This document shows positions 34,040-42,699 of a stretch of DNA of 64,000 nt, piece by piece. The notes below the pieces were generated by a model that was not told where the DNA came from, did not search any database, and saw nothing but the letters and a program-made list of their open reading frames with translations. The first letter of the stretch is position 1, and every line of letters starts with the position of its first letter. The translations under genes and the position numbers were made by a program. The stretch is from Streptomyces sp. F63 (GTDB taxonomy: Bacteria > Actinomycetota > Actinomycetes > Streptomycetales > Streptomycetaceae). Where the stretch lies: NCBI RefSeq assembly GCF_018070345.1, contig NZ_JAGPXX010000004.1, positions 62,001 through 126,000 on the forward strand, written 5' to 3'.

Positions 34040-35920
34040 TCAGCCCTTGTTCTTCTGGTTCGCGTTGAACTCCTCCACGAGCTTCTCGTGCTCCTCGTGG
34101 GTCTCCGCGAACTTGGTGTTCTCCCCGTCGACGCCGACGAAGTAGTACCAGTCTCCGGGCTCCGGGTCGATCGCCGCTTTCATCGCCTCGGCTCCCGGGT
34201 TGCCGATGGGGCCGGGCGGCAGGCCGCGGTAGAAGTAGGTGTTGTACGGGTGATCGGTGGTGCGGATCTCCTTGATCCCGATGTTGATTTCGCTCTGGCC
34301 CTTCAGATAGTTGAAGGCCGAGTCGAATTCGATCTTCCCGTAGGTCTCGGTGTTGCCCGGGTCGAGGCGGTTGTAGACGACCCGGGCCATCTTGCTGAAG
34401 TCGTCGCTGGTCTTGCCCTCGGCCTGGACGAGGCTGGCGACGGTGACGAGCTGCAGCGGCGAATCGAGCTTCAGCTTCTCGGCGTTGGCCTCGACGTCCA
34501 GCTTCTCGTACTCGGCCGCGGCGCGGGCGATCATCTTCTTCAGGACGTCCTCGGGCTTGGCGCCTTCGCTCACGTCGTAGCGGGCCGGGTAGAGGAACCC
34601 TTCCAGCGGGTCCATTATCTTCTCGTTGTCATCGGCCCAGTCGGGCAGTCCGAGCTTCCCGGCCTTCTTCTCGGCGACCTCCGCCGTGGTCCCGGCCTTC
34701 AGTTCGAGCCGTTTGTCGATGGCCGCGTAGACCTGTGCGTTGCGCATGCCCTCGGGGACGATGAGCGCGTTGCGGCTCTCCGGGGAGAGCATCCAGTCGA
34801 CGGCCGCGGCGCCCGACATCTCCTTCTTCATCGCGTAGACGCCGGGCTGGATGGTGAGGCCCTTCGGGTTCTCCTCCGCCGCGTCGACGAACGCCTGGGC
34901 GCTCCTCACCACACCGGCGCCCTTGAGGATCCGGCCCATCTCGCCGGTGCCGGCGCCCTGCGGGATCTCGACCTGCACGGAGCCGGAGCCCTCCCCGGCG
35001 AAGTCCGGCGCCGGACCGAAGTGGGTCTGGTAGAAGTCGTACGCGAACCAGCCGCCGGCCGCCACACCGCCGCCGAGTACGACGGCGACGAAGAGACAGG
35101 CCACGCCGCTGCGGCGCTTCTTGGGCCGGCCGCCGCGGCGGCCTTCCCCGTCCCCGCCGTCGTGGTCGTCGTGGTCGTCGTCGAACGCGTCGTCGTGGCC
35201 GCCGGGTTCGTCGTAGCCGTCACCGCGGCGGGCGGAACGCTCGTCGCGGGCTGCCGCCCGGCCTCCGCGGCGGCCGGGGGCGTTGTCCGGCTCGTCGGCG
35301 AAGAAGGCGTGCCCGGGACCGTCCTCCCCCTGCTGCCAGTCGTCCTCGCCGGGCTGCCGCTCGTGCGGTGCGGGGCGGTATTGCGGCTGCGGGCCGGTCC
35401 CGGGATCGGGGTGCCTCCGGCCCTGCTCCGGGTGCCCGTGCGGCCGGCCCTCCCCGTACGGCTGCGGGGGGCCCTGCTGTCCGGGCTGCTGCGGGTACGG
35501 GTGGCCGTAGGGGTCGGACGGCTGCTGCCCGTACGGGCCGCCGTGCCCGTACGGGTCCATGGCGTAGCCCTGGCCGGTGTCCTGCGGACCGCCGGCCCAG
35601 CCGTGCTGCCGGCCGCCCTGCTGGGGGTACTGGGGCTGCTGGGGCTGGGGGTGCTGGGGCTGGGGGTATCCCTGCTGGGGGTACCCCTGCTGCCCGCCCT
35701 GCTGGGGGTATCCCTGGTCCGGGTACTGCGGCCCGGGATACGGCGCGCCCTGGGGGTCCCACGGGGCCTGCTGCTGGTACTGCCCGGGGTACTGCCGCGG
35801 TTGCTCTCTGTGAGGAGACAGGCCGTCCGCCGTCTGCTGCCCGTCCCAGCCCCGGTCCCCGTAGAGCGGGTCCTCGGGATGCCACGGTTCGGAACCTCGG
35901 CCCCGGCCATACTCAGTCAT
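34040..35920 (-). CDS. mltG: endolytic murein transglycosylase MltG with long cytoplasmic tail
   Basis: A membrane-bound lytic transglycosylase that cuts nascent glycan strands and sets their length. The 626 residues start at 35920. Residues 1-265 are low complexity: Tyr/Gln/Pro/Gly repeats (GYPQQG type) and then an Asp/His-rich acidic stretch (DDDHDDHDGGD). A basic patch KKRRSG precedes the membrane segment at about 273-293 (VACLFVAVVLGGGVAAGGWFA). The periplasmic YceG domain follows a LysM-like part (SVQVEIPQGAGTGEMGRIL). The catalytic Glu lies in ASLVQAEGKTSDD; YNRL, YNTYFYRGLPPGPIGNPG and YYFVGVDGENTKFAETHEEH are hallmark segments. It lies between ruvX and aroE on the same strand. Confidence 0.93.
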   Translation of the reverse strand: MTEYGRGRGSEPWHPEDPLYGDRGWDGQQTADGLSPHREQPRQYPGQYQQQAPWDPQGAPYPGPQYPDQGYPQQGGQQGYPQQGYPQPQHPQPQQPQYPQQGGRQHGWAGGPQDTGQGYAMDPYGHGGPYGQQPSDPYGHPYPQQPGQQGPPQPYGEGRPHGHPEQGRRHPDPGTGPQPQYRPAPHERQPGEDDWQQGEDGPGHAFFADEPDNAPGRRGGRAAARDERSARRGDGYDEPGGHDDAFDDDHDDHDGGDGEGRRGGRPKKRRSGVACLFVAVVLGGGVAAGGWFAYDFYQTHFGPAPDFAGEGSGSVQVEIPQGAGTGEMGRILKGAGVVRSAQAFVDAAEENPKGLTIQPGVYAMKKEMSGAAAVDWMLSPESRNALIVPEGMRNAQVYAAIDKRLELKAGTTAEVAEKKAGKLGLPDWADDNEKIMDPLEGFLYPARYDVSEGAKPEDVLKKMIARAAAEYEKLDVEANAEKLKLDSPLQLVTVASLVQAEGKTSDDFSKMARVVYNRLDPGNTETYGKIEFDSAFNYLKGQSEINIGIKEIRTTDHPYNTYFYRGLPPGPIGNPGAEAMKAAIDPEPGDWYYFVGVDGENTKFAETHEEHEKLVEEFNANQKNKG

Positions 35921-36049
35921 CGGTCTCCTGGCCCACAGGAGGCGGCTCCCGGTGCGCGCGTGGGGAGCGCAGTGGTCCGGTCCGCCTCATTCCGCTTGTA
36001 TGCGACGGTGTTCGGGTCGCACTTTCGCGCGAACGTTACCGTATCGCGA

Positions 36050-36538
36050 TCAGATGACCAGTTCGACGGTCTCGCCCGGAGGAGCGCCCGACACCCTTTC
36101 GGTCTCCAGCGCGTTCTGCAGGATGACCACGGCCGCGGCCTGGTCCACCATCGAGCGCCCCTTGCGGGAGTTCACACCGGAGGCCCGCAGGCCCCGCGCC
36201 GCCGTGATCGTACTCATCCGCTCGTCGACGAGGCGCACCGGGACCGGCCGGACCGTCCTGGCGAGCTGCAGGGCGAAGCTTCTGACCTTGGCCGCGGCCG
36301 GGCCCTCCGTTCCCTTCAGGGAACGGGGCAGCCCGACCACGACCTCGATCGGCTCGTACTCGGCGACGATCGCCGCCAGCCGCCGGTGGGCGGCCGGGAC
36401 GTCGCGTCCCGGCACGGTCTCCACCGGGGTGGCCAGGATCCCGTCGGGGTCGCAGGAGGCGACCCCGATCCGGGCGTCCCCGACGTCAACGGCGATCCTC
36501 CGCCCGCGCCGGAGCGCCGCCCGGTTCTCCTCCGTCAT
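36050..36538 (-). CDS. ruvX: RuvX/YqgF family RNase H-fold nuclease
   Basis: A putative Holliday-junction resolvase, also implicated in 16S rRNA 5' end maturation in other bacteria. The protein is 162 residues from ATG 36538 (MTEENRAALRRGRR), four bases after the alaS stop; an upstream in-frame extension overlaps alaS and is rejected. The first acidic residue lies in RIAVDVGDARIGVASCD, followed by VVGLPRSLKG, RLVDERMSTITA and KGRSMVDQAAAVVILQ, all standard. The gene follows alaS, a widespread alaS-ruvX(-mltG) order. Confidence 0.94.
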   Translation of the reverse strand: MTEENRAALRRGRRIAVDVGDARIGVASCDPDGILATPVETVPGRDVPAAHRRLAAIVAEYEPIEVVVGLPRSLKGTEGPAAAKVRSFALQLARTVRPVPVRLVDERMSTITAARGLRASGVNSRKGRSMVDQAAAVVILQNALETERVSGAPPGETVELVI

Positions 36539-36542
36539 GCCG

Positions 36543-39215
36543 TCAGGCCGCCTTCTCGGCGACGAGCCGCTCGACGGCGGCCACGGCCTCGTCGACGGCG
36601 GCCGGGTTCTGGCCGCCGCCCTGCGCCACGTCGTCCTTGCCGCCGCCACCGCCGCCGAGGGTCTTGGCGGCGGTGCGGACCAGTTCGCCGGCCTTGATGC
36701 CGCGCTCGCGGGCGGCCTCGTTGGTGGCGATCACGGCCAGCGGACGGTCCTTGACAACGGTGAACAGCGCCACCACGGCGGGCCGGCCGCCCTGGATCCG
36801 CCCGCGCACGTCGAGGACGAGCTTGCGCAGGTCGTCGGCGCCGGTGCCGTCCGGGACCCGCCCGGCGGCCAGCGCGACGCCCCGGACGTCCCTGGCGCCG
36901 GCGGCCAGGCCGGCGGCGGCCTGCAGCACCTTCTCGGCACGGAAGCGCTCGATCTCCTTCTCGGCGTCCTTGAGCTTGGCGAGCATCCCGGAGATCTTCT
37001 CCGGCAGCTCCTCCGGGCGGCCCTTCACCAGCTGGGTGAGCTGGGAGACGACCGTGTGCTCGCGGGCGAGGAACTGGTAGGCGTCCACGCCGACCAGGGC
37101 CTCCACCCGGCGCACACCGGAACCGATGGAGGACTCCCCGAGCAGCTTGACCAGGCCGAGCTGCGCGGTGTTGTGGACGTGGGTGCCGCCGCACAGCTCC
37201 TTGGAGAAGTCGCCGATGGTGACCACGCGCACCCGGTCGCCGTACTTCTCGCCGAACTCGGCGATGGCGCCCTGCCGTTTGGCGTCCTCCATCGACATCA
37301 CCTCGGCGGTGACGTCGAGTTCACGGGCCAGCACCTCGTTGATCTTCTGCTCCACGTCGGTGAGGACCGTGCCGGGGACGGCCGTCGGCGAGCCGAAGTC
37401 GAAGCGGAAGCGGCCGGGGGCGTTCTCCGAGCCGGCCTGGGCGGCGGTCGGGCCCAGGGCGTCGCGCAGCGCCTGGTGGGTGAGGTGGGTGGCGCTGTGG
37501 GCGCGGGCGATGGACCGGCGGCGGATCACGTCGATCACGGCGTGCGCGCCGGCGCCGAGCGTGACCTCACCGACCTGGACGACGCCCTTGTGCACGCTGA
37601 CACCCGGTACGGGCTGCTGTACGTCGCGCACTTCCACGACGGCTCCGGTGTCGAGCCGGATCCGGCCGGTGTCGGCCTGCTGGCCGCCGCCCTCGGCGTA
37701 GAAGGGGGTGCGGTCGAGGACGACCTCGACCTCGTCCCCCTCCTGCGCGGCCGGCGCGGGCACGCCGTCCACCAGCAGGCCGACGACGGTCGACTCGCCC
37801 TCGGTGTCGGTGTAGCCGGTGAAGACCGTGGCCCCGGCGCGGTCGGCCACCTCGCGGTAGGAGGAGACGTCGGCGTGGCCGGTCTTCTTGGCGCGGGCGT
37901 CGGCCTTGGCGCGCTCCCGCTGCTCCTTCATCAGCCGGCGGAAGCCCTCCTCGTCCACGGACAAGCCCTGTTCGGCGGCCATCTCCAGGGTGAGGTCGAT
38001 CGGGAAGCCCCAGGTGTCGTGGAGCAGGAACGCCTTGTCGCCGGGGAGGACGGCCTTGCCGGCGCTCTTGGTCTCGGAGACGGCGGTGTCGAGGATGTTG
38101 GTGCCGGCCTTGAGGGTCTTGAGGAAGGCGGCCTCCTCGGCGAGCGCGACGGTCTCGATGCGCTTGCGGTCGGTGATCAGCTCCGGGTACTGCTCGCCCA
38201 TGGTCCCGATGACGGTGTCCACGAGCTCGCCGACGACCGGCCCGGTGGCGCCGAGCAGCCGCATGTTGCGGATGGCGCGGCGCATGATGCGGCGCAGCAC
38301 GTAGCCGCGGCCCTCGTTGCCGGGGGTGACACCGTCGCCGATGAGCATCACGGAGGTGCGGAGGTGGTCGGCGACCACGCGCAGCGAGACGTCCGAGTCC
38401 TCGGCGGCACCGTAGCGGACGCCGGTGAGCTCGGTGGCCTTGTCCATGACGACGCGGAGGGTGTCCGTCTCGTACATGTTGCGGACGCCCTGGAGGATCA
38501 TCGCCAGCCGCTCCATGCCGAGGCCGGTGTCGATGTTCTTGCTGGGCAGCTCGCCGAGGATCGGGAAGTCCGTCTTGCCGGAGCCGGGGCCGCGCTCGTA
38601 CTGCATGAAGACCAGGTTCCAGATCTCCACGTAGCGCTCGTCGTTGACGGCCGGGCCGCCCTCCTCGCCGAACTCCGGGCCGCGGTCGTAGTTGATCTCC
38701 GAGCAGGGGCCGCAGGGGCCGGGGACGCCCATGGACCAGTAGTTGTGCTCCCTGCCCAGGCGCTGGATGCGCTCGGCGGGCACGCCGACCTTGTCGCGCC
38801 AGATGCGCTCGGCCTCGTCGTCCTCCTCGTAGACGGTGATCCAGAGCTTCTCCGGGTCGAGGCCGTAACCGCCGTGCTCGACGGAGCCGGTGAGCAGCTC
38901 CCAGGCGAGCTCGATGGCGCCTTCCTTGAAGTAGTCGCCGAAGGAGAAGTTGCCGCACATCTGGAAGAAGGTGCCGTGCCGGGTGGTCTTGCCGACCTCT
39001 TCGATGTCCGGGGTGCGGACGCACTTCTGGACGCTGGCGGCGCGCGGGAAGGGCGGCTTGACCTCACCGAGGAAGTACGGCTTGAAGGGCACCATGCCCG
39101 CGGGGACCAGCAGCAGCGTCGGGTCGTCCGCGATCAGCGACGCCGACGGGACGACGGTGTGCCCCCGCTCCTCGAAGAAGCTCAGCCAGCGGCGGCGGAT
39201 TTCAGCCGACTCCAT
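36543..39215 (-). CDS. alaS: alanyl-tRNA synthetase
   Basis: Charges tRNA-Ala and edits mischarged Ser/Gly. The protein is 890 residues from ATG 39215. The class II catalytic domain starts at [20 protein letters not shown], with motif 2 and 3 regions ([20 protein letters not shown] and [13 protein letters not shown]). The editing domain has the metal-binding [11 protein letters not shown] and CGGTHVHNT (HxxxH and CxxxH pairs complete). The C-Ala domain ends in a Gly-rich [15 protein letters not shown] loop and [10 protein letters not shown]. Length is normal. Its start overlaps the stop of the small upstream gene (TGATG). Confidence 0.97.
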   Translation of the reverse strand: MESAEIRRRWLSFFEERGHTVVPSASLIADDPTLLLVPAGMVPFKPYFLGEVKPPFPRAASVQKCVRTPDIEEVGKTTRHGTFFQMCGNFSFGDYFKEGAIELAWELLTGSVEHGGYGLDPEKLWITVYEEDDEAERIWRDKVGVPAERIQRLGREHNYWSMGVPGPCGPCSEINYDRGPEFGEEGGPAVNDERYVEIWNLVFMQYERGPGSGKTDFPILGELPSKNIDTGLGMERLAMILQGVRNMYETDTLRVVMDKATELTGVRYGAAEDSDVSLRVVADHLRTSVMLIGDGVTPGNEGRGYVLRRIMRRAIRNMRLLGATGPVVGELVDTVIGTMGEQYPELITDRKRIETVALAEEAAFLKTLKAGTNILDTAVSETKSAGKAVLPGDKAFLLHDTWGFPIDLTLEMAAEQGLSVDEEGFRRLMKEQRERAKADARAKKTGHADVSSYREVADRAGATVFTGYTDTEGESTVVGLLVDGVPAPAAQEGDEVEVVLDRTPFYAEGGGQQADTGRIRLDTGAVVEVRDVQQPVPGVSVHKGVVQVGEVTLGAGAHAVIDVIRRRSIARAHSATHLTHQALRDALGPTAAQAGSENAPGRFRFDFGSPTAVPGTVLTDVEQKINEVLARELDVTAEVMSMEDAKRQGAIAEFGEKYGDRVRVVTIGDFSKELCGGTHVHNTAQLGLVKLLGESSIGSGVRRVEALVGVDAYQFLAREHTVVSQLTQLVKGRPEELPEKISGMLAKLKDAEKEIERFRAEKVLQAAAGLAAGARDVRGVALAAGRVPDGTGADDLRKLVLDVRGRIQGGRPAVVALFTVVKDRPLAVIATNEAARERGIKAGELVRTAAKTLGGGGGGKDDVAQGGGQNPAAVDEAVAAVERLVAEKAA

Positions 39216-39526
39216 CAGTGGTCCTCATTCCGGTTGTTCGGGTGGGTCGGGCCCAGCGCGGCCGGGCGGCGCGGCGGGGGCAGTTCCTGGGGGCCGTCCT
39301 GGGCGGCGATGCCCAGGGCGTCGTTGAGTTCGAGTTCGCGCTGCGCCATGCCGGCCTTGACGTCGAGGGCGAAGTCCTTGAGGCGGTGGCCCGCCTCGAC
39401 GGCCTTGTCGGCCGCCTGGGCCACCAGGCTCTCCGGCGTGAGCCGCTTCAGCGTGCGGTTGACCTTGGTGGTGGCCCACACGCCGGTGGCGGCGCCCGCG
39501 GTGAACCAGAACATGCGGCGGAACAT
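39215..39526 (-). CDS. small membrane-anchored protein (DUF6167-like)
   Basis: A 103-residue protein from ATG 39526. Its N-terminal 20 residues ([21 protein letters not shown]) form a short Gly/Ala-rich membrane or membrane-associated segment. A charged helical middle ([27 protein letters not shown]) and a Pro-rich C-terminus follow. Its function is unknown. It is a regular companion of alaS and the DUF948 gene in streptomycetes as far as I recall. Its stop overlaps the alaS start and it begins three bases after the DUF948 stop. Confidence 0.8.
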   Translation of the reverse strand: MFRRMFWFTAGAATGVWATTKVNRTLKRLTPESLVAQAADKAVEAGHRLKDFALDVKAGMAQRELELNDALGIAAQDGPQELPPPRRPAALGPTHPNNRNEDH

Positions 39527-39529
39527 CGG

Positions 39530-39967
39530 TCAGCCTCTCCCTCGCCGGTCGCCCCGCCCGCCCTTGCGGGCCGGGGGCACCGCTCGACTCCTGATCACGG
39601 TGCGGCGCCGCTCCTGCGGCGCGCCCTTGCGTCCGATTGCCCTGCGGACGCCGTAGCCGAACGCGGCGACCTTCACCAGCGGGCCGCCGAAGGTGGAGGC
39701 GACGGTCGAGGAGAGCGCCGAGGCGTTGGAGGTGACCTCCTGGACGTCGGACGCGATGGCGTCGACCCGGCTGAGCTGGGTCTGCGCGGAGCGGACGGTC
39801 TCGGAGGCCTCGCCCAGCAGCGGGACGGCGTGCTCGGTGACGTCCGCCACCAGCCGGGTGGCCGCTCTGAGCACCTGGGCCAGCCTCACCAGCACCACGG
39901 CCAGGAAGGACACCAGAATCGCCCAGAAGACGGCTACGAGAATCCCGGCCACTTCTCCACCGGACAC
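39530..39967 (-). CDS. DUF948-type membrane protein
   Basis: A 145-residue protein from the start at 39967. One N-terminal membrane segment (residues about 5-27, EVAGILVAVFWAILVSFLAVVLV) is followed by a long helix (RAATRLVADVTEHAVPLLGEA through SDVQEVTSNASALSSTVAST) with heptad spacing that could form a coiled coil. The C-terminus is strongly basic. This is the pattern of the DUF948 family, membrane proteins of unknown role in Gram-positives. It is the first gene of the series leading into alaS; upstream comes a 335-base spacer. Confidence 0.82.
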   Translation of the reverse strand: MSGGEVAGILVAVFWAILVSFLAVVLVRLAQVLRAATRLVADVTEHAVPLLGEASETVRSAQTQLSRVDAIASDVQEVTSNASALSSTVASTFGGPLVKVAAFGYGVRRAIGRKGAPQERRRTVIRSRAVPPARKGGRGDRRGRG

Positions 39968-40171
39968 CTTGGCACCGCTCCCTCAGACGACTGCGACCCG
40001 GATGCGCCCCGGGAGGTTACCGGCCCCCGGCCGGGGACCCGCGCGCCGGGCGGCGGGCCCGGGCGGGCCGGTCCGCCGGGCGGTCCGGCCTGTTCGGCGG
40101 CGCGGGACCTGGCAGAAGCCTAGCGTCTCGCGCCGACGGCCCCGTACCCGATTTGGCGTGGCGCCGGAAGG

Positions 40172-40249
40172 GCCCGTCCGGGCCGGAACGCGGACCGCCG
40201 CCTCCCCGGTGCGCGCGGGGAGACGGCGGTTCCGGCCCGTCGGACGGGC
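40172..40249. terminator. very long hairpin, probable rpsD terminator
   Basis: Nested arms pair almost throughout: GCCCGTCCG (40172-40180) with CGGACGGGC (40241-40249), GGCCGGAAC (40181-40189) with GTTCCGGCC (40229-40237), and CCGCCGCCTCCCCG with CGGGGAGACGGCGG (one mismatch), around a 7-base loop. That gives about 31 paired bases with two small bulges. It lies 54 bases after the rpsD stop. The rest of the 39968-40302 spacer shows no gene. Confidence 0.75.
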
Positions 40250-40302
40250 GCGCGGGAGGCGATACGTTTCCGCGGGCACCGGCCGACGTGAGTGAGGGGG
40301 CG

Positions 40303-40914
40303 TCAGCGGGCGTAGTACTCGACGACGAGCTGCTCGTCGCAGATGACCGGGATCTCCCTGCGGTTGGGGTCCCGGTCCAGGCGGAAGGCCAGCGCCTGGA
40401 GGTTGACCTCCAGGTAGCGGGGGGTCTCGCCGTCGGTGTCGTAGCCGCCCTCACGGGCGACCAGGAAGGGGTGCTTGGCGCGGCTGCGCTCGCGCACCCG
40501 CACGACGTCGTCCGGGCGGACCCGGAAGGACGGCTTGTCGACCTTCCGGCCGTTGACCTCGATGTGGCCGTGGACCACCATCTGGCGGGCCTGGTAGATG
40601 GTGCGGGCGAGGCCCGACCGCAGGACGAGCGCGTCCAGACGGCGCTCCAGCTCGACGATGAGCGCTTCGCCCGTCTTGCCCTCGACCTTCCGGGCGCGGT
40701 CGTAGGCACGGGCCATCTGGCGCTCGCTGATGTCGTACTGGGCGCGCAGACGCTGCTTCTCCAGCAGCCGGACCTTGTAGTCGCTGTTCTGCTTGCGGCC
40801 ACGGCCGTGCTCGCCCGGCGGGTACGGGCGGGCCTCGAAGTATTTGACGGCCTTCGGCGTCAGGGCGATGCCGAGGGCCCGCGACTTCTTGACCTTGGGA
40901 CGCGACTGGTTCAC
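40303..40914 (-). CDS. rpsD: 30S ribosomal protein S4 (form without zinc cysteines)
   Basis: Primary 16S rRNA binder that nucleates small-subunit assembly. The protein is 203 residues from GTG 40914 ([20 protein letters not shown]), with GGAGGG nine bases upstream; an ATG further up gives a spurious seven-residue extension. The N-terminal region has no CxxC pairs, so it is the zinc-independent type. The S4 RNA-binding domain ([35 protein letters not shown]) is normal. Unlike in many bacteria it is not in the alpha operon but stands alone, followed by a long terminator hairpin. Its upstream region contains an iron-box-like palindrome shared with the divergent gene. Confidence 0.96.
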   Translation of the reverse strand: MNQSRPKVKKSRALGIALTPKAVKYFEARPYPPGEHGRGRKQNSDYKVRLLEKQRLRAQYDISERQMARAYDRARKVEGKTGEALIVELERRLDALVLRSGLARTIYQARQMVVHGHIEVNGRKVDKPSFRVRPDDVVRVRERSRAKHPFLVAREGGYDTDGETPRYLEVNLQALAFRLDRDPNRREIPVICDEQLVVEYYAR

Positions 40915-40936
40915 GGGGAAACACCCTCCATACACA

Positions 40937-40955
40937 TTAGGTGAGGCTTACCTTA
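40937..40955. promoter_or_regulatory. iron-box-like operator (DmdR/IdeR type)
   Basis: TTAGGTGAGGCTTACCTTA matches the actinobacterial iron-box consensus TTAGGTTAGGCTAACCTAA at 16 of 19 positions and is a good palindrome. It ends three bases before the ribosome site of the plus-strand gene and lies 22 bases upstream of the rpsD start. It most likely lets DmdR repress the plus-strand gene when iron is sufficient; an effect on rpsD is possible. Confidence 0.7.
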
Positions 40956-40969
40956 TCGGAGGGGAACGC

Positions 40970-41467
40970 ATGTTTCGACTTCGGAGCCCCGTGCCCGGCT
41001 CCGGCCGCCCCACGGAATCCGTGCCGGCCCCTGCCGGGACGACGGGTCAGCCGCGCCCCTGGGAAGACGCCCGGCAGCCGGTGGCAGCCGGGCGCGTACG
41101 TACCCTCGCGGAGTCGAACGCCTCCGCCGCGCAGGCCATTCCCAGCGCGGATTCGGGCGGTTGGGACGCCGGTGCGCCCACGGCACGCGCCGTCACGGCG
41201 GACGGGGACGTGCTGCTGCTGACGCCTGGGGACTCCCCCGCGGCTCGCGCCGCGGCCCACGCGCAGGACGACGGGCTCACCGCGCTGATCGAGATCGCGG
41301 ACGCCGCGCCCGTCGCCGTACCCCATGGTATCCGGGGCCGGGCAATGGCTCCGCGGCCGGCTGACGCGGCTCCGGGGCCGGGAACGGGCCGAGGGGCCGG
41401 CACGGCCCGGCCGGCCCGCGGGGCCGCGGTGGCCCGCTCGCCGCGCACCGTCCACGAACCGCGTTGA
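40970..41467 (+). pseudogene. frameshifted and truncated DUF2470-type gene
   Basis: ATG 40970 has an excellent GGAGGGG site six bases upstream and opens a 165-codon frame. Residues 30-125 resemble the N-terminal half of DUF2470 proteins linked to iron and haem metabolism: AGRVRTLAESNAS, DGDVLLLTPGDSPAARAAAH and DDGLTALIEIADAAPVAVPHG. At 41344-41345 an extra A in GCAATGG shifts the frame. Without it the protein would continue IRGRAWLRGRLTRLRGRERA, the expected family sequence, whereas the actual frame gives MAPRPADAAPGPG and ends at 41467. The C-terminal half is missing, since a dehydratase gene begins at about 41538. An iron-box-like operator lies just upstream. This is probably a decaying iron-regulated gene; a sequencing error could explain only the shift. 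Confidence 0.6.
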
Positions 41468-41537
41468 CCCGGCTCTCTCCGTGAGTCAGGGTTCCACACG
41501 GCGCGCTCCGCGACCCCGCGCCGGAAGGATGACTGCC

Positions 41538-42497
41538 GTGATCGGCATCTCGGAGATCGAAGCCGCGGCCGAGCGGATCGCCGGGCGCGTCGTGCGCACC
41601 CCGACCGTGGACAGCCCGGGCCTGTCGGCGCTGCTCGGTGCCCCGGTCACCGCGAAGCTCGAACTGCTGCAGCGCACCGGTTCGTTCAAGGCGCGCGGGG
41701 CGGCGGCGAAGCTGCTGTCGCTGGGCGAGGCCGAGCGGGCCGCCGGAGTGGTGGCCGTCAGCGGCGGCAACCACGGGATCGCCCTCGCGGTCATGGCCGC
41801 GGCCCTTGATGTGAAGGCCACGGTGGTGATGCCGCGCTCGGCGCCCGGCCGTGCCGTGGAGATCTGTGAGGCGGCCGGCGCGCTGGTGCGGCTGACCGAC
41901 GACATGGACGGGGCTTTCGCGCTCATGACGCGGCTCCAGCAGGAGGGGCTGACCCCGGTCCACCCCTTCGACGACCCAGTGGTGATCGCCGGACAGGGCA
42001 CGGTCGGACTGGAGTTCGCCGCCGATGCCGGTGAGCTCACCGACGTTCTCGTGAGCATCGGGGGCGGCGCTCTCATCTCCGGCGTCGCCGCCGCCCTGCG
42101 GGCGAGCCGGCCCGGCGTGCGGGTGTGGGGCGTGGAGACCGAGGGCGCGCAGGCCATGTCCGAGGCGCTGGCGGCGGGCGGCCCGCGGCCGGTCGCCCTG
42201 ACGTCGATCGTCTCCACGCTCAGCGCCCCGTCCGTGTCGCCGCTGACGTACGACCATGTCTCCGCTCTCGTCACCGACGTTCTCGTGGTGTCGGACCAGG
42301 AGGCCGTCCAGGGCTCGCTGGACCTGGCCGACCACGCCAAGGTGTGGGCCGAACCGGCCGCCGGCTGTCTGCTGCCCGCCGCCCGGCGGGTCCTGGACCG
42401 GGTCGGCGACGGGGCCCGGCTCGGCCTGGTGGTGTGCGGGGGGAACGCGACGACGGCCGACATGTTCGCCTGGTCCCGTCGCTTCGGCCTGCGCTGA
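41538..42497 (+). CDS. threonine/serine dehydratase-like PLP enzyme
   Basis: A fold type II PLP enzyme of 319 residues from GTG 41538 (VIGISEIEAAAERI), chosen because GGAAGGA lies nine bases upstream; ATG 41529 is in frame but overlaps that site. The Schiff-base Lys51 is in LLQRTGSFKARGAAAK and the substrate-binding loop is VSGGNHGIAL near 75. The phosphate-binding GGGALISG is near 175. There is no C-terminal ACT domain, so it resembles catabolic threonine deaminase, serine racemase or related enzymes rather than feedback-controlled IlvA. It converges with the serine hydrolase gene. Confidence 0.88.
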   Translation: MIGISEIEAAAERIAGRVVRTPTVDSPGLSALLGAPVTAKLELLQRTGSFKARGAAAKLLSLGEAERAAGVVAVSGGNHGIALAVMAAALDVKATVVMPRSAPGRAVEICEAAGALVRLTDDMDGAFALMTRLQQEGLTPVHPFDDPVVIAGQGTVGLEFAADAGELTDVLVSIGGGALISGVAAALRASRPGVRVWGVETEGAQAMSEALAAGGPRPVALTSIVSTLSAPSVSPLTYDHVSALVTDVLVVSDQEAVQGSLDLADHAKVWAEPAAGCLLPAARRVLDRVGDGARLGLVVCGGNATTADMFAWSRRFGLR

Positions 42498-42606
42498 GGC
42501 TGCGGCGGCTCCGGGAAGGGCTTCACGGAGGGGCTTCACGGAAGGGCGTCGACCGCGGACTCCGGCGGCCCGCGGTTGCGCATTCGGCCGCGGATTCCCG
42601 TCGAGT

Positions 42607-42624
42607 CGGGGGCGGGAGCCCCCG
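42607..42624. terminator. short GC hairpin between convergent genes
   Basis: CGGGGGC (42607-42613) and GCCCCCG (42618-42624) form a 7-bp stem with a GGGA loop, 110 bases after the dehydratase stop and 76 bases after the serine hydrolase stop. It could end both converging transcripts. The rest of the 202-base spacer is GC-rich without other clear signals. Confidence 0.5.
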
Positions 42625-42699
42625 CTCCGCCGGGGCGGCCCCGGGCGCCCCCGGGGCGCCGACCGGGTCCGGCCGGGCTCAGACCGGACCAGGCCGGGC

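Noticed and set aside
35952..39656. 1234-codon plus-strand frame opposite ruvX and alaS
   Set aside because: Antisense shadow of alaS with no ribosome site or recognisable protein.
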